DNA of 9,875 nucleotides, from NCBI GenBank assembly GCA_050693155.1, contig JBOGWA010000075.1, positions 1 through 9,875 on the forward strand, written 5' to 3'. The translations under genes were made by a program, and so were the position numbers. Shown one piece after another: positions 1-7,274 of this stretch. Position 1 is the first letter of the stretch. The number at the start of each line of letters is the position of its first letter. The DNA is from JBOGWA01 sp050693155 (lineage in GTDB: Bacteria > Actinomycetota > UBA4738 > CALAEC01). The notes under the pieces are model-generated. The model saw nothing but the letters and a program-made list of their open reading frames with translations, was not told where the DNA came from and did not search any database.

Positions 1-1
1 C

Positions 2-157
2 GTCCAGCCGGCCTGGTCACCCGACGGGTTGTTGATCGCGTTCGCGACGAACCGCGACGGAAGCCTCCAGGTCTACGGGATGCGTGCCGACGGGTCCGGG
101 CAATCGAACCTCACCCGCGCGTCGGGCAACAACGAGAACCCCGACTGGATCCCGTGA
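2..157 (+). CDS. C-terminal fragment of a TolB/PD40-type beta-propeller protein (partial)
   Basis: Only the last 51 codons are visible, read in frame from base 2 to a TGA at 155-157. The translation contains a PD40/WD40-like blade of the TolB kind (AWSPDGLLIAFATNRDGS, then an I/VY.M.ADG.G...LT segment) and begins a second blade with NPDWIP at the very end. Such propellers are usually extracytoplasmic protein-interaction domains, either alone or behind other modules, so the full function cannot be told from this tail. It ends 4 bases before the stop of guaA on the other strand, so the two genes converge with no room for a separate terminator. The family call is fairly safe; anything more specific is not. 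Confidence 0.8.
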   Translation, partial: VQPAWSPDGLLIAFATNRDGSLQVYGMRADGSGQSNLTRASGNNENPDWIP

Positions 158-161
158 GTGC

Positions 162-1706
162 CTACTCCCATTCGATGGTGCCCGGCGGTTTCGATGTGAC
201 GTCGTAGACGACCCGGTTGACGCCGGGGACCTCACCAACCAGCCTCGAGGAGATCCGCTCGAGGACATCGTGCGGAAGCCGCGCCCAATCTGCGGTCATG
301 GCGTCCTCGCTCGAGACGGCACGAACCACCACCGGATGCTCGTAGGTCCGTCCGTCCCCCATCACCCCGACGCTCCGGAGCGTGAGCAGGACGGCAAACG
401 CCTGCCAGAGCGTTCGCTCCAACCCCGCGCGACGGATCTCCTCGGTCACGATACGATCGGCCGCCCGGAGAAGATCAAGCCGTTCCGGTGTGATCTCGCC
501 GACGATTCGAACCGCCAGGCCCGGACCCGGAAACGGCTGGCGCCACACCATCTCCTCCGGGAGCCCGAGCTCCTCGCCCACGCGGCGGACTTCGTCCTTG
601 AAGAGGTCGCGTAACGGCTCGACGAGCTCGAAGTCCATTCGCTCCGGGAGCCCTCCGACGTTGTGGTGGCTCTTGATCTTGGCGGCCGTTCGGCTGCCCG
701 ACTCGATCACGTCTGGATAGAGGGTGCCCTGCACGAGGAAGCCGGCACTCCGGCGCTCCCGAGCGACTTCCTCGAAGACACGAATGAACTCCTCCCCGAT
801 GCGGCGTCGCTTCTCTTCGGGATCCTTCACACCGTCGAGCGCCTCGAGGAACCGACCCTCCGCCTTGACGTGGACGAGCGGCACTTGGAAATGACGGGCG
901 AACGTCTCCTCGACCTGTTCCGGCTCGCCGTCCCGAAGGAGTCCGGTGTCGACGAACACGCAGGTCAATCGGTCGCCAAGGGCGCGGTGCACGATCAGCG
1001 CGGCGACTGCCGAGTCGACGCCACCCGAGAGCGCGCAGAGGGCTTCACCGTCCCCGACCTGAAGCCGAACCCGTTCCACCGAGCGCTCGATGACGTTCAC
1101 CGGGGTCCACTCCGGGAGCAATCCGCACGCGTCGTACAGGAACCGTTTCAACATCTCCATCCCGTGGTCGGTGTGCAGCACCTCGGGGTGGAACTGGACA
1201 CCGTAGAGCCCCCGTTCCGGATCTTCCATAGCGGCAACGGGCGTGGCCGATGTCCTCCCCGTGACCCGGAAGCCCGGCGGGGGGTGGGTCACGGCATCCG
1301 CGTGGCTCATCCATACGGTTTGGTGGGAGGGGAGGTCTCGGAGGAGAAGGCCCGGCTCGGCAACCTCCAGCACCGTCTTTCCGTACTCGCGAATCCCGGA
1401 CGCCTCGACCTCGCCTCCCAACGTCATGGCCATGGCCTGCTGTCCGTAGCAGATGCCGAGCACCGGCAGGCCCAGATCGAGCATCCCCGGATCGAGCCGG
1501 GGCGCGCTCGGCGCGTAGACCGACGCAGGCCCGCCCGATAGGATGAGCGCCGCCGGCCGGCGACGGGCGAGATCCCTCGGGTCCGCGTCGTGAGGAACGA
1601 TCTCGGAGTACACGTGGCAATCCCGGATACGACGAGCGATGAGCTGCGCGTACTGGGCGCCGAAATCGACGACCAGGACCGTCGGCGGGTGCTCGGTCGT
1701 CGGCAT
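162..1706 (-). CDS. guaA: GMP synthase (glutamine-hydrolysing)
   Basis: Cytosolic enzyme of purine synthesis that aminates XMP to GMP with glutamine and ATP. All expected parts are present in 514 residues, a normal length for the family. An N-terminal class I glutamine amidotransferase opens with VLVVDFGAQYAQ, with nucleophile Cys86 in GICYGQQ and His173/Glu175 in QFHPEV. The ATP-pyrophosphatase P-loop SGGVDS is at 227-232, QGTLYPDVIES at about 326-336, KSHHNVGGLP at about 345-354, and the C-terminus is KPPGTIEWE. The ATG at 1706 is chosen because it gives the normal N-terminus and begins 4 bases after the stop of the upstream glycosyltransferase. An in-frame ATG at 1754 would add 16 non-conserved residues inside that gene. 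It is the last gene of the leftward exopolysaccharide string, so it is probably co-transcribed with it; GMP feeds the GTP pool used for GDP-sugars, but that link is inference. Confidence 0.97.
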   Translation of the reverse strand: MPTTEHPPTVLVVDFGAQYAQLIARRIRDCHVYSEIVPHDADPRDLARRRPAALILSGGPASVYAPSAPRLDPGMLDLGLPVLGICYGQQAMAMTLGGEVEASGIREYGKTVLEVAEPGLLLRDLPSHQTVWMSHADAVTHPPPGFRVTGRTSATPVAAMEDPERGLYGVQFHPEVLHTDHGMEMLKRFLYDACGLLPEWTPVNVIERSVERVRLQVGDGEALCALSGGVDSAVAALIVHRALGDRLTCVFVDTGLLRDGEPEQVEETFARHFQVPLVHVKAEGRFLEALDGVKDPEEKRRRIGEEFIRVFEEVARERRSAGFLVQGTLYPDVIESGSRTAAKIKSHHNVGGLPERMDFELVEPLRDLFKDEVRRVGEELGLPEEMVWRQPFPGPGLAVRIVGEITPERLDLLRAADRIVTEEIRRAGLERTLWQAFAVLLTLRSVGVMGDGRTYEHPVVVRAVSSEDAMTADWARLPHDVLERISSRLVGEVPGVNRVVYDVTSKPPGTIEWE

Positions 1707-1710
1707 CACT

Positions 1711-2868
1711 CTAGCGTATCGCCCTTCGAGAACGGATCGCCGAACGATAGGCATGCTCGAGATCCTTCAGACCCTGGTCGGGACCGTGGCGTTCTCGCCA
1801 TTGGGTCCACGCCCCCGCGCCGAGTCGCTCGGAGTCCGCGTCGGACCCCAGCCGAAGGATCGCGTGTTCCCACGCGACCGCATCCCCTGGAGGAAGAAGC
1901 AGCCCGGAGACGTCATGCTGAACGGTTTCGGCCATGCCCCCGACCTCGCTCGCGAGGACGGGAACGCCTGCCGAGAAGGCCTCGAGCAGGATCCGTCCTG
2001 CGGGCTCTTGCCACAGGGACGGGACGAGGATGGCCCTCGCGCCGGACACGAGCGCTGAGACATCTTCTGGCGGGACCGGCCCTCTGAACTCGACGCCAGG
2101 CGGTGCAAGAGCCCGCAGGCGCTCCAGCTCGGGCCCCTCACCGACCACGACGAGCGGACTCGCAACCCTCCGCCAGGACCCAAGGATGGACGCCAGCCCT
2201 TTTTCCCGCGCGAGGCGTCCGAGGAAGAGGAAGTAGTCCCCAGGGCCCGTGCGGCGGGGGCTGGGCCAGGAGAAGTGGGGTTTCACCACCACCGACTCTT
2301 CGGGAAGCCCCCCCTCGACGTGCTTCGCGCGGACGAACTCGCTCACGGCGAGAAAGCGATCTACCAGACCGAACGTCTTCGTTGCGCGGTGGAGACCGAG
2401 CGAGAACGCCAGAGCCGCACTCCCAGGGAGGGAACCGCGGTAACACCGATACCGAATTCCCGGCAACGGGAACCGTCCCACGCACAGTTCACATGAGGCC
2501 CCATTCCGAACGAGCGTGGCGGGGAGACAGAGCAGCCGGTAGTTGTGCAGCGTCATGACCACCGCCGCTCCACCCGCTCGCGCTACGCGAATCACCGCCG
2601 GGGAGAGACTGGGAAACAGGTTGTGGACGTGCACGACGTCGGGTTGGTCGGCCTCGGTGAGCGCCCGAACGCGCCGCGCGGCCGACCGAGACCAGATCGC
2701 GTCGAGCCCCGTCTGCAGCAGGCCCATCCCAGCAGTGGATCGCGGGCGAGGCTCCCACACACGGACGTCGTGACCGGCCTCCCGAAGCAGCCTGGCTTCG
2801 GACTCCACAACTTGGTTCTCACCCGACACGGCGCCGAGGTAGCGCGAGTGAAGGATCAGAACCTTCAC
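1711..2868 (-). CDS. Family 4 glycosyltransferase (GT-B fold)
   Basis: 385 residues with the layout of GT4 retaining glycosyltransferases, which transfer a sugar from a nucleotide donor during cell-surface polysaccharide assembly at the inner face of the membrane. The N-terminal domain opens with KVLILHSRY and has a SGENQVVESEARLLREAGHDV segment in which the acceptor-side glycine loop is expected. VVHVHNLFPSLSP (about 78-90) and TLHNYRLLCLP follow. Cys114, Cys126, Cys129 and Cys142 form the small cysteine cluster seen in one GT4 subgroup. The C-terminal donor domain has FLFLGRLAREKG, VVVGEGPELERL, and the EX7E motif with Glu288 and Glu296 (QEPAGRILLEAF). Start is GTG at 2868, whose GTGA overlaps the TGA of the upstream polymerase gene, so translation is probably coupled. 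The family is clear; donor and acceptor are unknown. Confidence 0.93.
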   Translation of the reverse strand: MKVLILHSRYLGAVSGENQVVESEARLLREAGHDVRVWEPRPRSTAGMGLLQTGLDAIWSRSAARRVRALTEADQPDVVHVHNLFPSLSPAVIRVARAGGAAVVMTLHNYRLLCLPATLVRNGASCELCVGRFPLPGIRYRCYRGSLPGSAALAFSLGLHRATKTFGLVDRFLAVSEFVRAKHVEGGLPEESVVVKPHFSWPSPRRTGPGDYFLFLGRLAREKGLASILGSWRRVASPLVVVGEGPELERLRALAPPGVEFRGPVPPEDVSALVSGARAILVPSLWQEPAGRILLEAFSAGVPVLASEVGGMAETVQHDVSGLLLPPGDAVAWEHAILRLGSDADSERLGAGAWTQWRERHGPDQGLKDLEHAYRSAIRSRRAIR

Positions 2869-4298
2869 GAAGGCTCGGCCTCGGGCTCCGGTTCAGAGAG
2901 CGCCAGGGCCGTCATCGCTGCAACGAAGAGCATGAACGGGGGCTGCTCCCACCAGTCGAATGCAACTGCCAGGACCGCCCCCATCGCCCAGCCGGCTCCT
3001 GCGACTCTTGCCTCCGGCAACGGGGTCCGACGGAGGGCGCGTACTAACCAGACGAGCCCTGCGACGTAGACGCCGAATCCAACAAGACCGAGGTCGCCGA
3101 GCACACCGATCGCGCTCGACAGCCCGGAGTTCACCGATGAAAGCGTTTGCCCCGGATAGCTGAGAACGCGTGCTGCTGCCTGGAGCGTCACGGGGTTGGC
3201 CTCCAAGTCCAACAATCGGAGCGCCGACTTCGGGCTGACGAAGTAGTCGGTGGTGAGGAACGCCGCGCGGGTCACAGTCGTTGCCGGGCCGACCCCGAAG
3301 AACAGTGATGCCGGATCCTTGCTGATCTCCTCCGTAACGATATCGAAGGCGACGAGCTTTCCACTCGTGTCCGACACCGCACGGTCGAGAACCCTCAAGA
3401 CCGGCTCCGCCGGCAGAACCGGCAGGAGTGCCAGGCTCACCGCGCCGGCGACCAGGAGGATGGAACCGGCTTTGCTGAATCGGCTCGCATGCCTCGAGAC
3501 CGACCCGAGAAAGGCGACAGGGAGCGCGAGGGCGACCTGTCGCACGATCGCCAGCAGGGGCCACGCGAAGAAAGCGACGGCCAGAAGCAGCGTGCCGAGG
3601 CGTCGGGCCCCTCCCCTCGCGAGGATCCAAAAGCCACCCAGCACCATGAGGCCGGACATCGCTTTGGTGCCACCCAACGTTCCGTGGAGCGTGCCCAGAA
3701 GGGGGTCCCCGATCCCAAACGCTGCGACCTGCCAGACGCCGACCGGAAGTTGAATGATGAGGAGGCCCCCCAGCGTGCCGAACAAGATACGGCGCATTCG
3801 TCTGGAAGGGGGATCGATGAGGAGCGCGGCAAGAACCGCGAACGGCTCACCGAGAAGGGCGAGAAACAATACCGGCCGGAGCGCCTCCGATGGATGAAAT
3901 GCCCATGAGGCAACGACGGCAGCCGAGAGAGCCGCCAGCAGGCGAACCGCGCTCCGTGCCGGGGGCGACCACCTTCGAGCTCTCAGCAGCGCCGCGGCCA
4001 GCGCCGCCCAGGCCATCGGAATATCTGCGAACGCCATGACGTCGGGCAGGAGCCCAACACCGACGAGTCCTCGAAGAGCAATGGCCGAGACGAGCGCTGC
4101 CGAAACCCAAATCGCCGCCGGCGCCGCAAGCAACAGCAGCCCGTAGATGATGGCGGCGATCACGAAGGTGAGATTGGCGTCCAACGTGGTTGCCGCTCCC
4201 AGGAGCACGGCGGCGGCAACCGTCAGGCCGATCCCCATCAGACGTCCCATCGAGAGGGTTCGAGTGAGGCTGCCCGCGGTCACGCCGTCGAACATCAT
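2865..4298 (-). CDS. O-antigen polymerase/ligase-like multispanning membrane protein
   Basis: 477 residues with roughly ten to twelve hydrophobic segments, from about residue 20 to near the C-terminus. A large polar loop sits in the second half (about 270-370, from the AVSDTSGKLVAFDIVTEEI region onward). SLFFGVGPATT resembles the 'GxGP' segment that precedes the late membrane helices of Wzy/WaaL-type proteins, and SSVNSGLSSAIGVLGDLG resembles their 'N..L..l...G..G' helix start. This suggests a polymerase or ligase acting on lipid-linked glycans at the outer face of the membrane. The start chosen is ATG 4298, the first of two adjacent ATGs; its ATGA overlaps the stop of the upstream gene. A longer frame to 4511 would add 71 basic, non-membrane residues lying inside that gene. 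The protein ends in an EPEPEAEPS tail. Sequence in this superfamily is poorly conserved, so polymerase and ligase cannot be told apart. Confidence 0.8.
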   Translation of the reverse strand: MMFDGVTAGSLTRTLSMGRLMGIGLTVAAAVLLGAATTLDANLTFVIAAIIYGLLLLAAPAAIWVSAALVSAIALRGLVGVGLLPDVMAFADIPMAWAALAAALLRARRWSPPARSAVRLLAALSAAVVASWAFHPSEALRPVLFLALLGEPFAVLAALLIDPPSRRMRRILFGTLGGLLIIQLPVGVWQVAAFGIGDPLLGTLHGTLGGTKAMSGLMVLGGFWILARGGARRLGTLLLAVAFFAWPLLAIVRQVALALPVAFLGSVSRHASRFSKAGSILLVAGAVSLALLPVLPAEPVLRVLDRAVSDTSGKLVAFDIVTEEISKDPASLFFGVGPATTVTRAAFLTTDYFVSPKSALRLLDLEANPVTLQAAARVLSYPGQTLSSVNSGLSSAIGVLGDLGLVGFGVYVAGLVWLVRALRRTPLPEARVAGAGWAMGAVLAVAFDWWEQPPFMLFVAAMTALALSEPEPEAEPS

Positions 4299-5440
4299 CG
4301 CGAAGGCCCCGACGGGCGGCTCGGCCCAAGGAGTTCCGCAATTCTTCTCACGCCATGCGCCGGCACCTGCCAGAAGTGATCGAGGTCCCAGGCGTCGCGG
4401 AGGAACCCAGGAAGGCTCCTGAGGGCGCGCCCGAAACCCTCGCCCGCCGTGAAATGCCCGTAGCGAACGAGGGCGGGGGAAACGAACGGCCGCCAGCGCT
4501 CGTCCGCCCACGCAAGCACCCGGTCTCGAATGGTTGCCCTTGCCGCCGCGAGCTCCTCGAGAACCGCCTCAGGAACCGGAGCGCCGAAGCGGGCGGAGAG
4601 ATACGCGAGGATCCGATGGATCCTGAGAAACGCTCGTCGCCTGAGCGCCTGCTCGACAAACCGGGCCCAGTCGAACCGCTCGCCGGTCGCCATGAGGATC
4701 GTCATGGCATCGACGGGCCAGGCGAGCGAGCCTCCCGACCGTGCTCCGTGCAGGCAGATATGCAATAACTGATCGGAGGGCTCGAGCCCCCGAGTCCTCG
4801 CACCATCGAGATCCAGAGCCACCGACTTGTCCCAGAAGTCATCGTCCGAATGCTCGATGGAACCGGGAAGCGCGAGCTCGGGCGATATCTGCCAGTGAAG
4901 GTCGCAGCTATAGCCCCGGGTGTCGACGAAGTTCCCGCTGTGCTGACAGCGAAGAGCGCGATCGACGTTCGCCGATCCGGCAGACCAGCCACGCTGTTGC
5001 AGCAGTTTGATGGCCTCCCGCGCTCGCCCTCGCGGCACGAGAACGTCGACATCCGCCATCGGTCGTACGCCAAGATCGCGATAATACTGGACGAGCAGCG
5101 CGGCCCCCTTGAGAGCCATAGTTGGAATCCCCTGTTCCGCGAAGTCAGTCACGACCCCCTTCAGCGCTTCAATCAGGATGTGGTTGCGCGACCAGGCCAC
5201 CAGGTACTCATCCCGAAACCGGGCAACCTCAGGGTCGTCGATTTCCGCCGTCTCGAGACGCCGATAGATCATCGGCAGGAGGGCTGCGGCGCCGGCCGGC
5301 AGCCGACCGTTCTGGATGAATGGACGCGCCCTTCGCCAGGCTGACACCGGGCCCTCGGCGCCGGGAAGAGCAACACGAATCACCGCCTCCTGGGCCTCCG
5401 AAGGCCACCGCCCGCCCCTCCCACCACCCCACATGTCCAT
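4295..5440 (-). CDS. NTP_transf_5 (nucleotidyltransferase-like) family protein
   Basis: 381 residues from the ATG at 5440. The diagnostic block is ALKGAALLVQYYRDLGVRP then MADVDVLV (residues 109-135): a conserved Lys, an Arg-Pro, and two acidic residues, Asp130 and Asp132, where a nucleotidyltransferase would bind metal. Family-like segments follow: CDLHWQIS (about 179-186), LLHICLHG (about 225-232) and WPVDAMTIL (about 241-249). Proteins of this Pfam family (NTP_transf_5) are mostly uncharacterised. They recur in exopolysaccharide clusters and in lasso-type peptide clusters next to PqqD and asparagine-synthetase genes, so a nucleotidyl or phosphoryl transfer to a peptide or glycan is possible but unproven. 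It heads the leftward string and overlaps the next gene by ATGA. The start is uncertain: GTG 5473, ATG 5440 and ATG 5434 are in frame, none has a clear ribosome binding site, and the family similarity begins only after about residue 12. Confidence 0.88.
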   Translation of the reverse strand: MDMWGGGRGGRWPSEAQEAVIRVALPGAEGPVSAWRRARPFIQNGRLPAGAAALLPMIYRRLETAEIDDPEVARFRDEYLVAWSRNHILIEALKGVVTDFAEQGIPTMALKGAALLVQYYRDLGVRPMADVDVLVPRGRAREAIKLLQQRGWSAGSANVDRALRCQHSGNFVDTRGYSCDLHWQISPELALPGSIEHSDDDFWDKSVALDLDGARTRGLEPSDQLLHICLHGARSGGSLAWPVDAMTILMATGERFDWARFVEQALRRRAFLRIHRILAYLSARFGAPVPEAVLEELAAARATIRDRVLAWADERWRPFVSPALVRYGHFTAGEGFGRALRSLPGFLRDAWDLDHFWQVPAHGVRRIAELLGPSRPSGPSR

Positions 5441-5495
5441 CACTATGTCGGAATCGAGCACGACACGCGCCACACCGCGCGTCCGGGCCGGACGT

Positions 5496-5504
5496 TGTTA
5501 GAAT
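5496..5504 (+). promoter_or_regulatory. Extended -10 promoter element for the Wzz/kinase operon
   Basis: TGTTAGAAT is an exact TGn-TAnAAT extended -10 (hexamer TAGAAT at 5499-5504). It predicts a transcript start near 5511 and an untranslated leader of only about 18 bases before the ATG at 5529. No -35 hexamer is recognisable at the usual spacing, which is tolerable for extended -10 promoters. It lies in the short gap between the divergent NTP_transf_5 and Wzz/kinase genes. No matching promoter could be recognised for the leftward genes. Confidence 0.45.
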
Positions 5505-5528
5505 CGGCCGCCCAAGCGCACTCCCTCT

Positions 5529-7274
5529 ATGATCGCCGACAACCGACCCGAAGAGCAGCAGTGGCAGATTCAGCGTCAGTTGCTGACGCTCAGACGTCGG
5601 AAATGGATCGTCCTGGCCGTTACGGCCCTCGTGACCATCAGCGCCGTGGGCTTTTCGCTGCTCCAAGATGCCGTCTATACCTCCACCGCGAAGGTGCTTG
5701 TGAATGCAATCTCAACCGACCCAAGCGCGTTCGGCTCTGACGATCCAAATCTGGAAACGGAGCGAGAACTCGCCTCCTCGCGATCGGTTGCCGAGCTGGC
5801 CTCTACGAAGATCGGAGCGGCTGAGGATGCGGCCTCGCTCGTGGAGAACCTCAGCGTCGACGTTGTGACGGGGACCGAGGTGCTCGAGATCAGCTACGAC
5901 GCCGCAGCGCCTGGCGAGGCCCAAGACAGGGCGCAAGCGTTCGCGGACGCCTACCTCTCGTTCCGGCTCGAGCAAGCGGTCGACGAGTTTCTCGCTGCAT
6001 CCGATGCGATCCAGGGGAGAATCGAGAAGCTTCAAGAGGAACTGGTCGAGCTCGAGGAACAAGGCGGGGGGGGCGGCGGAGCGATCGGTTCGGAAGAAAG
6101 CGACATCTTCGCCCAAATAGCGGTGCTCCGTGCAGAACTTGGAGAGCTGACTCCGCCCGAGGGGTTGCGCGTCGGGCGGGTGGTCGAGCCCGCCGACCTT
6201 CCGGAGTCCCCCAGCAGCCCGATCCTGCCATTGAACGCCGGTGTAGGGGGCATGCTTGGCCTCATCCTCGGAGGCGCCGTCGCTCTCCTCCGCGAACGAC
6301 TCGATGACCGTCCAAGAGGTCGCCACGATCTCGAGGCTCTCGCGGGCGCACCGGTGCTCGGTGTGATCCCGCGTGTCCACGACTGGCGGAAAGCGTCCGA
6401 GGCGCGACTCGTGACCGTTACCAACCCGCGATCATCATCTGCCGAGGGGTACCGAACGCTTCGAACAGGGTTGCTCTTCGCGGCCTCCCAGAACCGAGCT
6501 CAGGCCATCATGGTGACGAGCCCCCACGCGGGGGATGGGAAGACCACGACGGCAGCCAACCTGGCAATCGCGCTCGCGCAGGCGAACAAACGCACGATTC
6601 TTGTTTCCGCCGACTTCCGGCGACCGAGACTCCAGAAGTTCTTCAGCGCGAGCGGTAACAACAGTGAGGGCCTCACCGCAGTTCTCTCCGGCCAGTCCCG
6701 TCTCGAGCAGGCAATCGTCAACCCGGGCATCGAGGGACTGCGAATCCTCTTTAGCGGGAATGTGCCTGGGAATCCGGCCGAGCTGCTCGGGTCCGAGGCC
6801 ATGGCGAAACTGATCGAGGAGCTGAAGGGGATCGCCGACTTCGTCATTCTCGATTCGGCGCCCGTCTTGGCGGTCGCAGATGCAATGACCCTAGCGCCTC
6901 GCGTGGACGCCGTTCTGCTCGTCGCCAGCGCAGAGACCACAACCCGGAGCGCGCTCTCCCACGCTCGCGAGCAGCTCGCGCAGGTCAATGCGATGCTCAC
7001 GGGAGTCGTGCTGAATGAGCTCGACCCTACCAAGGCCACGACGTACCCCTACTACTACGGTTACTACTACCCCACATATCCGGCGGACGACGAAGCGGAC
7101 AAGAACCTCACCGATATCAAACCGGTGGGACCCGAGGGAGTCACCCGGCCCCTTGAACGAAGCACCTGGGAGGCGCGAAGACCGCCGGACACCCGGAGCT
7201 GGGAGACGGCGCGCCCGGCGCATCCCGAGCCCGAGGGCGAGAAGCGAGAGTGGGGGCCGCCGGCTCCCAGATGA
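5529..7274 (+). CDS. Wzz-type chain-length determinant fused to a bacterial tyrosine kinase (Wzc-like)
   Basis: 581 residues forming a polysaccharide co-polymerase with its autokinase in one chain, as in Wzc. A membrane helix is at about 26-45, then an extracytoplasmic Wzz region with a helical, coiled-coil-like stretch at about 150-178 and a glycine run at 179-184. A Pro-rich PADLPESPSSPILP leads into the second helix (about 234-255). The cytoplasmic ATPase has Walker A at about 331-341 (SPHAGDGKTTT), Walker A' ILVSADFRRP at 357-366 and Walker B FVILDSAP at 438-445. The tyrosine cluster YPYYYGYYYPTYP at 506-518 is the expected site of trans-autophosphorylation. After it comes an unusual tail of about 60 Pro/Glu/Arg-rich residues. 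ATG 5529 has no obvious ribosome binding site. It should set export or chain length of the polysaccharide made by the divergent genes. Its stop overlaps the DUF4012 start by ATGA. Confidence 0.93.
   Translation: MIADNRPEEQQWQIQRQLLTLRRRKWIVLAVTALVTISAVGFSLLQDAVYTSTAKVLVNAISTDPSAFGSDDPNLETERELASSRSVAELASTKIGAAEDAASLVENLSVDVVTGTEVLEISYDAAAPGEAQDRAQAFADAYLSFRLEQAVDEFLAASDAIQGRIEKLQEELVELEEQGGGGGGAIGSEESDIFAQIAVLRAELGELTPPEGLRVGRVVEPADLPESPSSPILPLNAGVGGMLGLILGGAVALLRERLDDRPRGRHDLEALAGAPVLGVIPRVHDWRKASEARLVTVTNPRSSSAEGYRTLRTGLLFAASQNRAQAIMVTSPHAGDGKTTTAANLAIALAQANKRTILVSADFRRPRLQKFFSASGNNSEGLTAVLSGQSRLEQAIVNPGIEGLRILFSGNVPGNPAELLGSEAMAKLIEELKGIADFVILDSAPVLAVADAMTLAPRVDAVLLVASAETTTRSALSHAREQLAQVNAMLTGVVLNELDPTKATTYPYYYGYYYPTYPADDEADKNLTDIKPVGPEGVTRPLERSTWEARRPPDTRSWETARPAHPEPEGEKREWGPPAPR

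Noticed and set aside
663..1541. Long open frame antisense to guaA (and similar ones opposite the other genes)
   Set aside because: High G+C codon use leaves the opposite strand open by chance; the translation is Arg/Pro/His-rich without any family motif, whereas guaA is unmistakable.
4299..4511. Longer start for the polymerase-like gene at 4511
   Set aside because: The extra 71 residues are basic, low-complexity and entirely inside the upstream gene; the ATGA overlap at 4298 is the natural start.
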